A DNA stretch of 64,000 nt, from contig NZ_CP017689.1 in assembly GCF_001831495.1 (NCBI RefSeq), positions 1,550,001 through 1,614,000 on the forward strand, in the 5' to 3' direction. Below, piece by piece: positions 1 through 8,674 of the stretch. Position numbers and translations under genes: made by a program. Source of the DNA: Thalassotalea crassostreae (GTDB lineage Bacteria > Pseudomonadota > Gammaproteobacteria > Enterobacterales > Alteromonadaceae). The notes under the pieces were generated by a model. That model was not told the DNA's origin. It made no database searches and saw only the letters and a program-made list of their open reading frames with translations. Position 1 is the stretch's first letter. Each line of letters starts with the position of its first letter.

Positions 1-1082
1 AGTAGATTGGTGTTACGATCAATAAAATATTCACCCGATTGGTCGAGCTCTTCTGCAACGTTATCGAAGAAAAAATGTGAAGCCTTTAATTTATCGCCCA
101 CGCCTGTTAAAGCCGCCCCCAATTCTAAGGTGAACTGCTTTTTTTCTACATCAATGTTGCGTAGCCGGTTATAAGTCCACTCCCAACTAGACGACACAAC
201 ACCATCAATGAATATATTACCGGTGTTGTACCAATGCTTCATTCTGTCAAATTCAACCTCTACAGTACCACCACCATTCATAAGTTGGTGCGAGTGCTGC
301 CAGCCTTTTTTAATGGCTTTTTTTGATAATGCACGTTTACCAATGCCTTTATCAATGACTTTGTTATAAGAAGCAAAGCCGCGAAAATCATCTCTGTCAA
401 GATCGAGTCCCTGCATACGTTTAGTTACTTTAAGAGTCGTATTTGGTGCATTATGATTTGGCCAACGAGCCAATGACATACGGTGACCACCAATGGTAAG
501 CATAGCGGGTGGCACACGGTTTTCAGGCTCTAAGCCCCAAGCGTGAGAAGTGAGCTTTCCTAAGTCATTAACACCTTGTTGTTTAAGGTTGATAACTTTA
601 ATGTGAGCCGCGGCGTTAGGGTCGACTAAACGTTGTGCGAACTCTGAATCGCGGGCGAGCGGATAAAATGCATTGGGGTCGAGTAGTGTACCACCAAAGA
701 AGCGAGCCTTAACCCCCTTAAGCGCACGATAAACTATAGGAGAGTCAGTCGTGCCAGAATCCTGCTCTGTAAGCGTTAACCCTTCTAAGTGAAGATAATC
801 ACCTGCGCCAACTAGAACCTCGAATGAACCTTTAACACCAAGATTTTTTAACTGGCGTATTTTATCGCGGGCACTCTTTAATGAGTTTAACGGTTGTTTA
901 ATCGTACCATTACCGTTTACAGTTCCGTGAGGGCTTATATGTATCACTGTGTGTTGTAATGAATCTGTTGAGGCGGTTGAATCTGCATAGCGGCCATTAG
1001 AGGCGTTATCAGTGTTTGTGCCACATGCTGTTAATAACCATATTGGTATTGTTAAAAAGGAAGAAATTAGTGCGGTTTTCAT
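1..1082 (-). CDS. Right-handed beta-helix lipoprotein, GH141-like, partial (3' end outside window)
   Basis: The first 360 residues of a longer protein whose C-terminus lies beyond base 1. The start at 1082 opens a lipoprotein signal peptide with lipobox LLTAC (Cys20), so it should be membrane-anchored. Residues 45-75 carry the ISPHGT...GNGT...QPLNSL pattern that opens many parallel beta-helix glycan enzymes (DUF1565/GH141-like), followed by the SLARWPN motif near residue 205. The same motif is in the beta-helix lipoprotein at 15366-18341, so the two are probably paralogues. GH141 includes alpha-L-fucosidases and xylanases, and beta-helix folds also occur in other fucan-active families, so the activity is open. 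It is last of three minus-strand genes (sulfatase, GH29, this), but a terminator at 1171-1205 separates it from the GH29 gene. The Shine-Dalgarno sequence is weak. Confidence 0.75.
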   Translation of the reverse strand, partial: MKTALISSFLTIPIWLLTACGTNTDNASNGRYADSTASTDSLQHTVIHISPHGTVNGNGTIKQPLNSLKSARDKIRQLKNLGVKGSFEVLVGAGDYLHLEGLTLTEQDSGTTDSPIVYRALKGVKARFFGGTLLDPNAFYPLARDSEFAQRLVDPNAAAHIKVINLKQQGVNDLGKLTSHAWGLEPENRVPPAMLTIGGHRMSLARWPNHNAPNTTLKVTKRMQGLDLDRDDFRGFASYNKVIDKGIGKRALSKKAIKKGWQHSHQLMNGGGTVEVEFDRMKHWYNTGNIFIDGVVSSSWEWTYNRLRNIDVEKKQFTLELGAALTGVGDKLKASHFFFDNVAEELDQSGEYFIDRNTNL

Positions 1083-1170
1083 CTTTGTTTCATCAAGTTT
1101 TGGAGTGTACCTTTTCGTTAATCGTTACTGCTAAAAATATAGTGCTTGATAATACGGTTTCACTTAAAGT

Positions 1171-1205
1171 AAAAAGGCACAATGCCTAATGCCATTGTGC
1201 CTTTT
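1171..1205 (-). terminator. Intrinsic terminator after GH29 gene
   Basis: A 13-bp perfect stem (1172-1184 with 1193-1205, core GGCACAATG) encloses an 8-base loop and ends in a T-run on the minus strand. It lies just past the GH29 stop at 1218 and before the beta-helix gene start at 1082, so the latter would need readthrough or its own promoter. Confidence 0.8.
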
Positions 1206-1217
1206 GATTGGGATAGT

Positions 1218-2858
1218 TTACTTATCAGCGTTGACGACTTTAATTTCGTCTTCTGGCTCTAATGTGATCTTTTTAAGTTTTTTCAACTTAACGATATTTT
1301 CTTTATCTGGTTCCGTTACGATTAAATCGCCAGCGACTTCAATTTTAAAAGCATGAGCAAACTCACCGTCATAGCCTTGTGGGAATTGAATGTGCAAACC
1401 ATTGTTATCTCTTGACCATTTCACAGTCTTATCACTATCAAGCAAACTAACATTGGTTATTTTGTTATTGCTTGAAATATTATAATCATTGTTTAATGTT
1501 TTAATCGTTAACTTTTTACTTTCTGGCGTACCAAGCACCATCGCATAAAGGTTATTGTCTTTTTGGGTGAAGCGAATATCGTCACTACCTAAAATACGGT
1601 AATCCCAAGCGTAAATGGTTTTTCCTTTCTTAAGCTTTTTGTAGATTAAATGCTTACCTTCACCAAACACAGAGTAACGACGTGTGCCGTAAATTGCTTC
1701 ACCATTAGCATCTAACCAACGACCAATGCCTTTGGTAATTTCAAGTTCGCCCTCTGGGATTGAACCATCACCTTTTGGTGTTAATGACATTAAATAAATA
1801 CCGCCACGAGACACGTTATCGATTAAGAAATCAACGTGAAAATCTGCTCCGTCACGGTAAGTTTTATTATTTACGTATGACCAAGGGTAGCCAATTGCTC
1901 TATCTGTAAGGTAGTAACCTTCAATATGCTCAGGCATATCTCGACCGCCTTCAAAAGAGCGCAGACCTACATTTTCAGGAAAGTTAAATTTACCGGCGTG
2001 TTTATTCGCTAATACAACTTCTTGCTTTCGTTTTTCTGCTTCGTTATAAAAATAACTTAAACTATTTAAAACCGTATTTTCCGACGGGTGATCACTTTTC
2101 ATTGCTTGACGTAAGCCGTCAAACCAAAGTAGATCAGGTTGGTAATTGTCAACAATTTCGTGAACTTTCTTTTCCCAGTCTTTATCAAATTGCTTTAATA
2201 CATCTTTATCTTTACGGTCCCAGAAAAAATCACTGTATTCCGGATTAGACATGTCCCAGTTTTTAGCTTCATCTTTAGAGTCTTTTGGTAAGAATTTAGT
2301 TTTCCAACCTGGCGAGCGACCATGGTGCATAGTTGCAACTAATTTCATATCTGGATATTCGCGAATCGCTTCGGCAATTTCGCCGTAAACGTCACGTTTA
2401 GGCCCCATTTTTTTTGAATTCCAACGACTTACTTTTGAATCCCACAGTAAAAAACCGTCATGGTGAACGACACTTATGCCACCAAATTTAGCGCCGGCAT
2501 TGTGCATAACTGCTGCCCAATTTTTTGCATCGAATTTTGGCGCCGTGAATTTTTTAATTAGATCGGTATAGCCAACTTTATCTAAGTCACCATATTTTTC
2601 TTTATGGTAGCTGTACGCGCCTTTGACGTCTCTTTTATGACTATATAAATTAGGCGCGTAATCGGGGCCACCGTGAGCTGGCACAGAGTAAACACCCCAG
2701 TGAGTATAAATACCAAACTTAGCATCGACTACCCATTCTGGTAATGGTTTTTCAGATAAAGAATCCCAGTTTGCATCATAGTTTTGAGCACTAGCATTAA
2801 ATGAAGCAAGTTGAGCTGATACTAGTAAAGTCGCTAGTGTTAATTTAGATAATTTCAT
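1218..2858 (-). CDS. GH29 alpha-L-fucosidase, secreted (copy 1)
   Basis: 546 residues with a Sec signal peptide ending ASA-Q near residue 25. GH29 hallmarks: FGIYTHWGVYS at 48-58, paired histidines VHHDGF at 131-136, MHHGR at 177-181, and WFDG at 245-248 whose Asp247 fits the retaining nucleophile. A small beta-sandwich-like C-terminus follows from about residue 400. GH29 enzymes release terminal alpha-L-fucose; some act on alpha-L-galactose. It starts 10 bp after the sulfatase gene at 2869-4548, so the two are co-transcribed, and removal of sulfate before or after defucosylation is plausible. It is very similar to the GH29 at 13322-14920, including the C-terminal KTLNNDY and GDLIVTEPD segments, indicating duplication. 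The exact substrate linkage cannot be read from sequence. Confidence 0.93.
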   Translation of the reverse strand: MKLSKLTLATLLVSAQLASFNASAQNYDANWDSLSEKPLPEWVVDAKFGIYTHWGVYSVPAHGGPDYAPNLYSHKRDVKGAYSYHKEKYGDLDKVGYTDLIKKFTAPKFDAKNWAAVMHNAGAKFGGISVVHHDGFLLWDSKVSRWNSKKMGPKRDVYGEIAEAIREYPDMKLVATMHHGRSPGWKTKFLPKDSKDEAKNWDMSNPEYSDFFWDRKDKDVLKQFDKDWEKKVHEIVDNYQPDLLWFDGLRQAMKSDHPSENTVLNSLSYFYNEAEKRKQEVVLANKHAGKFNFPENVGLRSFEGGRDMPEHIEGYYLTDRAIGYPWSYVNNKTYRDGADFHVDFLIDNVSRGGIYLMSLTPKGDGSIPEGELEITKGIGRWLDANGEAIYGTRRYSVFGEGKHLIYKKLKKGKTIYAWDYRILGSDDIRFTQKDNNLYAMVLGTPESKKLTIKTLNNDYNISSNNKITNVSLLDSDKTVKWSRDNNGLHIQFPQGYDGEFAHAFKIEVAGDLIVTEPDKENIVKLKKLKKITLEPEDEIKVVNADK

Positions 2859-2868
2859 CCAATTTGTC

Positions 2869-4548
2869 CTATTTGGTTTCTATAGACGTTGATTTAGAGT
2901 TCTTGTTTTTTTTGTCTTTCTTATTTTTTCTGTTTTTATCTTTATTTTTTTTACTCTTGTCTTTTTCTGACTTTTCAGAGGCTTGCCAGTCAACGTATTT
3001 TCTTTGCATTCGTGAATCCAAATGGCTTAACTTTTCTTCCCAGGCTAGGCTGCGATCAAACATTTTACCAAAGGCTGGGTAGTTACCCGTACTAACGGTT
3101 TCTGTTTGCCACTTAACAACACCAGCGTCAAACTTTTCACGCATCATTTTTAATTGCTTTGCATACTCAGGGTTATTTAATTGATTTACCATTTCATGTT
3201 GGTCTTTGCTAAGGTCATACAATTCTTCAGCTGGTTCCATACCGTGTGAAAAAGGCCAGTAGATATATTTGTATTTGTCAGTGACTACGGTAAGTGAGTG
3301 CGTTGGAGAGCTTCCCCACGCATTGATTAGCATGACATTGTCTTGAACTTTTTGATCTGGATTCTTAAGCAGAGGCAGTAAACTTTTACCGTCAACATTG
3401 CTCGGTGTTTTAACACCTGAAAGTTCAAATATTGTCGGTGCCATATCTAAGTTACTGGTAACACTTTGAACTCTATTATTTTTTCCTAATGAAGGTAAGC
3501 GTGGATCGTAAACAACCATAGGGGTACGAGATGGCTCTTCGTAAGGCAGAACTTTACCACTCATGTTATGCGCGCCAAGACTGTAACCATTGTCACTTAA
3601 AAATAGGATCACGGTGTTATCTGATAAACCTTGTTGCTCAAGTGCTTCAGTGATCATACCTACAGCTTGATCAACGCCATATACTAATTGGTGATATTTT
3701 CGCATATTAGTCTGAAACTTTTCAGGAACGAAATCTTTCATAGTGCGGTACTGACGACCACCTTTCGCTTGTTCAGGTATATGTTTTGCGCCATTCTCAC
3801 CAAAGTTCTTTGGCTCTTCCCAAACGGTGTCAGCGTAGACGTGGTCATATGCTGGATCCGGTGTAAATGCTTTATGCGGTGCTTTAAAACTTACTGATAA
3901 AAGAAAAGGCTTATCTGTTTTTTTCGCTTGTTCTATAAAGTCTATCGATGCTGCGCCAACAGCTTTTGTTGTATGAGGATATTGTTTAGCAAACTTTGCT
4001 ACAGACTTGTTTTTCGCCGTTGCGTAGTTTCCTTGCGACGGCCAGCCATACCAAACATCAAAATCGTTAATAGGTAAATCGTCGTCCTTCTTATAAGAGC
4101 TACCTTTTTCAACATCCTTTACGGCAAAACCAAATTTACCTACAAAACCAGTAAAGTAGCCAGCATCACGTAAAAGTACCTGATAAGACTGCTGCCATTT
4201 TTCAGGTGCTAGCGGTCCATGGGTAAAGTTGGCACCAGTTTTATATTCATACATGCCGGTAAAAACTTGCGCTCTACTCGCCATACAAATAGATGTGGTG
4301 TCATAGGCTCTATCGAAAATAACCCCACGCTCTGCTAATGCGTCAATATTCGGTGTTTTAACTTGATGGTTACCAGAGTAGCCAACGGAATGATAACTTT
4401 GATCATCAGTTAATAATAATATGATATTTGGTCGCTCAGCTTTATCAGCTGTTTTGACCTCAGCAGCTTCAAGTCCGAACGAGCTTACTGCTAACAACGG
4501 GAGTAACAACTTTTGTATTTTGTGGTATTGCTTTTTCATAATACTCAT
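2869..4548 (-). CDS. S1 family sulfatase with Lys-rich C-terminal tail
   Basis: 559 residues with an N-terminal signal peptide. The metal-binding pair is TDDQ at 47-50 and the formylglycine motif is CMASR with Cys88. The substrate-pocket histidine motif APH and the SDNG metal motif are present. The usual G-K-W-H motif reads GKFGF here, so the His that normally helps hold the sulfate is missing; either this subfamily uses another residue or activity is altered. The last about 38 residues are a low-complexity Lys/Asp/Asn tail, which could bind an anionic polymer or the cell surface. The alternative start at 4539 (MKKQ) gives a more typical signal peptide. First gene of a two-gene operon with GH29; five to six TGTAAAG-type half-sites lie 85-146 bp upstream. 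Confidence 0.9.
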   Translation of the reverse strand: MSIMKKQYHKIQKLLLPLLAVSSFGLEAAEVKTADKAERPNIILLLTDDQSYHSVGYSGNHQVKTPNIDALAERGVIFDRAYDTTSICMASRAQVFTGMYEYKTGANFTHGPLAPEKWQQSYQVLLRDAGYFTGFVGKFGFAVKDVEKGSSYKKDDDLPINDFDVWYGWPSQGNYATAKNKSVAKFAKQYPHTTKAVGAASIDFIEQAKKTDKPFLLSVSFKAPHKAFTPDPAYDHVYADTVWEEPKNFGENGAKHIPEQAKGGRQYRTMKDFVPEKFQTNMRKYHQLVYGVDQAVGMITEALEQQGLSDNTVILFLSDNGYSLGAHNMSGKVLPYEEPSRTPMVVYDPRLPSLGKNNRVQSVTSNLDMAPTIFELSGVKTPSNVDGKSLLPLLKNPDQKVQDNVMLINAWGSSPTHSLTVVTDKYKYIYWPFSHGMEPAEELYDLSKDQHEMVNQLNNPEYAKQLKMMREKFDAGVVKWQTETVSTGNYPAFGKMFDRSLAWEEKLSHLDSRMQRKYVDWQASEKSEKDKSKKNKDKNRKNKKDKKNKNSKSTSIETK

Positions 4549-5310
4549 CTGCTCTTATATATTTTAAAATTACATTTATTCATTATGTAACTTATAATCA
4601 ACGAATAAGTGTTTATTGTAAATAGTATTCCTTGTAAAGAGTTTGTAAATTGTTATTAAAGGCAATTGCAAATAAGTTGTAAATCTCTGCAAAAAGAGTT
4701 ACCACGTAGTATTTATGTTCATGTATTAAGAATAATTTGCATGCAAGTGCCTATTATTTAGCCTTCCGCTTTATCTAACTAATAGAACCCTTGTTTCTGT
4801 TGCCATGCTCAATCAAGAATACAAACTTCCTTTAATCAGACGTTTACAAACGTTAAACGCCATTTATAAAGTGCTTTTTTTGGCGTATGAACAGTTTTTT
4901 CGTTGGGTTTTAAACTAATCAAAAGTAAGGGGGAAGAGTGAAATATAGACAACGGCTGTATACAAATACCGCAGCTAACAATAAATTGATTATTTACTGT
5001 TGATTTGGAATTACTGTTGTTGCTTAAATATGGCTCTTTACAAAAAACTTACATATGGAGTGATTAAGGGTTGACTACTTATCAACCAAGTGCTAAAAAT
5101 ATAATTACAAAGTGAATATTATAAGAAAAAAACACTTTAAGAGTTATTTTATTTCGTTTGCCAAATTGTTATTAACGTGAATTTAACATCTTTTTAACAA
5201 GGGGGCAGCAGGGACTTAACAATGATTTAAAGCATTGTATAGTGATTTGTATAGATATAAGCAATGGTTTTTTACCTATAAAATTATTAGGTTAAGCTGT
5301 GGGGAAGATT
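4549..5310. other. Divergent intergenic region between sulfatase and GlyGly-CTERM genes
   Basis: About 760 bp with no credible gene. It must hold promoters for both flanking transcription units. It contains the TGTAAAG half-site array at 4633-4694, and a weaker reverse-orientation pair (CTTTACA at 5036-5042, ACTTACA at 5047-5053, period 11). Immediately before the plus-strand gene a GGGGAAG ribosome site sits at 5301-5307. Confidence 0.6.
4633..4694 (+). promoter_or_regulatory. TGTAAAG half-site array (site A)
   Basis: Heptamers start at 4633 (TGTAAAG), 4644 (TGTAAAT), 4655 (ATTAAAG, weak), 4667 (TGCAAAT), 4678 (TGTAAAT) and 4688 (TGCAAAA), almost perfectly one helical turn apart. The same pair recurs upstream of other genes of this locus. 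It is read in plus orientation although the close gene (sulfatase, start 4548) is on the minus strand. On the minus strand the half-sites read TTTACA, so some may overlap a -35 box. Operator function is inferred. Confidence 0.55.
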
Positions 5311-8300
5311 ATGAATAAATTTAAATATAACAAAATTGCTGTAACCATTGGGGCGGTATTATCGATGACTAGTTTTTCATCAATGGCTGCATTTAACTAT
5401 GTAACAAATGGTGATTTTGAAACTGGCGTTATAGAAACGGTTCCTGATAGCGATCCTGTTGAATACGTCAATTGGGTGCCTACTCATAGTCATATTGTTC
5501 CTTCGATAATAATGGATACTGGTTATGAAGGCGCACAAGAAAGTTTCGTATTGCAAATTTTTGGTGAGGGCGGTCGCGATGGACATTCAAAGGCGGCAAA
5601 ACTAGCCGTTGAATTGGTGCCAGGTGGGTCATATACATTAACAGGCATGGTGAAAATTGACGCTGTAGACGGTACCACTACTAAAGTAATGATTAGTTAT
5701 TCTTATCAAAGTTTAGTCGTCGATGCTTATGTGACTTCAACGGTCAATGGCGACAAAGTAGACTCTGATGGTGTATGGCTTCCATATACATTACAAATCG
5801 ATATTCCTGCAGACGCTGCAGCAGACAAGCCTATCAAGATCTTTCCAAAATCAGCGGGTAGCGGTGACACTAAAAACGTTAATATTTACTTAGATGATCT
5901 CGTGATTGTAAGTAACGACGTTGAAGTTGATACCGACGAAGATGGTTTGCCTGACTCAATTGACCCTGATGATGATAATGATGGTTTTTCTGATGTCGAT
6001 GAACTTGCTGCGGGTACCGACCCATTAGATGATCAAGATAAACCTGCCGATTTTGACGGCGACTTTATTCCTGATGCGAGTGATCCTGATGACGATAACG
6101 ATACTTACAATGATGATATTGAAATATTAGCAGGCTCTGATCCTTTGGATGATACCAGTATTCCGGCAAATACGGATGGTGATGAAGAATTAGATTACAT
6201 AGATGAAGACGATGATAATGATGGTTTTACAGACGTTGATGAGATAGCTGCGGGTACAGACCCTCTTAATAATAGTGATGTTCCAGATGATTTAGATGGT
6301 GATTTTGTTTCTGATGTGACTGATCCTGATATTGATGGCGATGGTGTTCTAAATGACGAAGATGGCGACCCTCGTGATCCATTAGTTGGCAAAGATGATT
6401 TCGATGACGATGGCTATTCTGATAGTGATGAAATAGCTGCGGAATCAGACCCTGAAGACCCTTTAGATACACCAGCAGATAATGATGGTGACTTTATTTC
6501 TGATGTAACTGATACTGATGATGATAATGATGGTGTTAGTGATGTTGACGAAGTTGCGGCAGGTACTGATCCATTTTTAGACACAAGTTTTCCTTTAGAT
6601 ACCGATTTAGATGGCACCTATGACTGGGAAGATACCGATGACGACAATGATGGCTTTACCGATGAAGATGAAACAGCTGCCGGTTCGGACCCTTTGCTTA
6701 TTGATGATGTTCCCGCCGACTTAGATGGCGATTTTATTTCAGATGTTACAGATACAGATATTGATGGCGATGGATTTACTAATGACGATGAAATATCTGC
6801 TGGCACAGATCCTTTACTTGTTGATGATGTACCTGCCGATTTAGATGGTGATTTTATTTCTGATGTGACTGATACAGATATCGATGGTGATGGTATAGAA
6901 AATGATTTAGATTACTACCCATATGATCCAAACTTATCAGCAGAGCCAGCAGGTTCTAAACTTTCAAAAACTGATTCTTATGGCAATCGAGCCGGACGAG
7001 ATTACTGGTCAGCATACGATATATTAGGTCAACGTTTAGATATCATGCGTCTACCGGTTAGTGCAAGTGTAGGCTTACCTGAAGGTGATGAAGCAGGTAC
7101 TGCAAACTATGAAGAAATTGAAGCATGGTTAGCAGAGAATTCGGATTGGAAATGGGCTACCAATGAACAGTATGAAGCAATACATGGCTTCTTTGATGGC
7201 AGTAATTTAGAAAATGTAGACGCTTTTTTCGAGTTGAATGGTTTCGAGTGGTCGACTTGGGCAAGACCAGGTAAACCGTCTAAGTGGTTACCGTTAACAT
7301 TAGACGCAACGCTAGTTGATGTTAGTGTTCCAGTAGAACCTGGAACAACAAAACTCCCCGTTCTTAAATATACGGTATCAGAAGAGGCATTTACTACCGT
7401 AATTAGCACCTCAGACAGTTTTAGTGTTTCAGGTGTAGCATCAGCTCCGTTATTAGTACGCGTTGTAACTTTTGACCCACTTGGCGACAACGATGGAGAT
7501 GGCTACATAAATGATGAAGATGCATTTATGGACGATCCAAATGAGTGGATTGATACTGATGGTGATGGCGTAGGTGATAATGGTGATGTATTCCCTGACG
7601 ATCCTGCAGAAAGTGGTGACGCTGATGGCGATGGTATTGGTGACAATGCTGATGATGACTCGGACAACGACGGCGTGCCAAATGAGACTGATAGTTTCCC
7701 ATTAGATAATGAGCAAAGTATTTCAGTAAGTATTGCTCGTTTTGTTGAATCGCCTGAACAAGTAGGTACAAATATCGTTGAAGGTGAATCATTAACATTT
7801 AATGTAAATATAATTGGCTCTGATGGCTTATCGAAAGGTCAATCAACGTTAAGCCATAGTTGGAAACAACTTTCAGGTCCAACTATAGAGTTTACTGAGA
7901 CTGAATCGGGAATCAATATTGCCGCACTTCCTAATGTTCAAGTAGACGAAGAAGTCGTATTTGAGTTAACTATTAGCAATGACGTTCATACCACTACAGT
8001 GTTAAAAACATTTACGCTTAGTGCGATACCGTCTTTTGTTTCTTCGAGTGTCGATTTGATTGGAGCGAGAGCGAGTGAAGATGACGCCGGTAATAAGGTT
8101 ATTAGCTTAAAGCCTGGTGACGTTATTGAACTTGATGGCAGTGCTTCAACTGATAATTTAGGTGCTGATTTATCGTTTAGATGGGTGCAAACACGTGGTC
8201 CGGTGATCAATATTGTTAATTCAAACAAAAGTATCGCCAGTTTTAAAGTTCCAAAACGTGACAAACACTCGACAAGCATTGGTATTAAATTAATCGTATC

Positions 8301-8439
8301 TAATGGTCAATCCCATGAAGGCGCAGAATCTGTTTCTGTTGTTAACGCTGATATCGAAAGCAGCAGTGACAGTGGTGGTTCATTTGGCATCTGGGGTATG
8401 TTACTCGCTGGTATTGCGTTAATGAGACGAAAACTATAA
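5311..8439 (+). CDS. Surface-anchored acidic-repeat protein with GlyGly-CTERM sorting signal
   Basis: 1042 residues from ATG 5311, chosen because GGGGAAG lies directly before it; an in-frame GTG at 5299 would precede that site. Signal peptide ends near AAF (residue 26). Order: jelly-roll/CBM4/9-like module (about 27-197, NGDFETG start); about eight thrombospondin type-3-like repeats of 40 residues rich in DxDxDG calcium loops (about 206-540); an unrecognised Trp-rich domain (550-665); two more Asp-rich repeats (723-800); two Ig/PKD-like domains (about 806-1013, with WKQLSGP and WVQTRGP). The last 23 residues, GG plus a hydrophobic helix and RRKL, form a GlyGly-CTERM signal processed by rhombosortase after type II secretion. 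The likely role is binding polymer at the cell surface; no catalytic motif is recognised. No rhombosortase gene is in the window. Confidence 0.85.
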   Translation: MNKFKYNKIAVTIGAVLSMTSFSSMAAFNYVTNGDFETGVIETVPDSDPVEYVNWVPTHSHIVPSIIMDTGYEGAQESFVLQIFGEGGRDGHSKAAKLAVELVPGGSYTLTGMVKIDAVDGTTTKVMISYSYQSLVVDAYVTSTVNGDKVDSDGVWLPYTLQIDIPADAAADKPIKIFPKSAGSGDTKNVNIYLDDLVIVSNDVEVDTDEDGLPDSIDPDDDNDGFSDVDELAAGTDPLDDQDKPADFDGDFIPDASDPDDDNDTYNDDIEILAGSDPLDDTSIPANTDGDEELDYIDEDDDNDGFTDVDEIAAGTDPLNNSDVPDDLDGDFVSDVTDPDIDGDGVLNDEDGDPRDPLVGKDDFDDDGYSDSDEIAAESDPEDPLDTPADNDGDFISDVTDTDDDNDGVSDVDEVAAGTDPFLDTSFPLDTDLDGTYDWEDTDDDNDGFTDEDETAAGSDPLLIDDVPADLDGDFISDVTDTDIDGDGFTNDDEISAGTDPLLVDDVPADLDGDFISDVTDTDIDGDGIENDLDYYPYDPNLSAEPAGSKLSKTDSYGNRAGRDYWSAYDILGQRLDIMRLPVSASVGLPEGDEAGTANYEEIEAWLAENSDWKWATNEQYEAIHGFFDGSNLENVDAFFELNGFEWSTWARPGKPSKWLPLTLDATLVDVSVPVEPGTTKLPVLKYTVSEEAFTTVISTSDSFSVSGVASAPLLVRVVTFDPLGDNDGDGYINDEDAFMDDPNEWIDTDGDGVGDNGDVFPDDPAESGDADGDGIGDNADDDSDNDGVPNETDSFPLDNEQSISVSIARFVESPEQVGTNIVEGESLTFNVNIIGSDGLSKGQSTLSHSWKQLSGPTIEFTETESGINIAALPNVQVDEEVVFELTISNDVHTTTVLKTFTLSAIPSFVSSSVDLIGARASEDDAGNKVISLKPGDVIELDGSASTDNLGADLSFRWVQTRGPVINIVNSNKSIASFKVPKRDKHSTSIGIKLIVSNGQSHEGAESVSVVNADIESSSDSGGSFGIWGMLLAGIALMRRKL
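6661..6900 (+). repeat. 120-bp tandem repeat encoding 40-residue calcium-binding unit
   Basis: Two adjacent 120-base units (6661-6780 and 6781-6900) align without gaps. The encoded core PADLDGDFISDVTDTDIDGDG is identical apart from context, while codons differ mostly at third positions, so the protein repeat is held by selection rather than being a very recent DNA duplication. More diverged units of the same kind extend upstream to about 5930. Confidence 0.8.
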
Positions 8440-8461
8440 TAAAATAAACGCAGTAAACATT

Positions 8462-8488
8462 GGCCGAATCAATTGATTCGGCCTTTTT
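8462..8488 (+). terminator. Intrinsic terminator after GlyGly-CTERM gene
   Basis: Perfect inverted repeat GGCCGAATC/GATTCGGCC (8462-8483) followed by five T. It ends the transcription unit 23 bp after the stop codon. Confidence 0.9.
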
Positions 8489-8674
8489 ATTTCCATTAAA
8501 TCTTAAGATAAAAATTCATTTAAATTACTACATTGGCGCTTTATTTTTATCAAAATTTAGCATAAGGTGTATATAGTTTATAATAATCACTTGGTTGGTA
8601 TTTGGATGTAGTGTCTAAATGTAATGACTGATTATTGACACTGTTCCAGAAATAATGATTAAAAGAAAATAACA

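Noticed and set aside
2864..3082. Plus-strand frame rich in Phe/Leu
   Set aside because: Antisense to the Lys-rich tail of the sulfatase; the AAA/AAG codons read as TTT/CTT.
5380..7798. Several minus-strand open frames under the GlyGly-CTERM gene
   Set aside because: They are antisense shadows of GAT/GAC-rich calcium-repeat codons, with Ser/His-rich low-complexity products and no ribosome sites.
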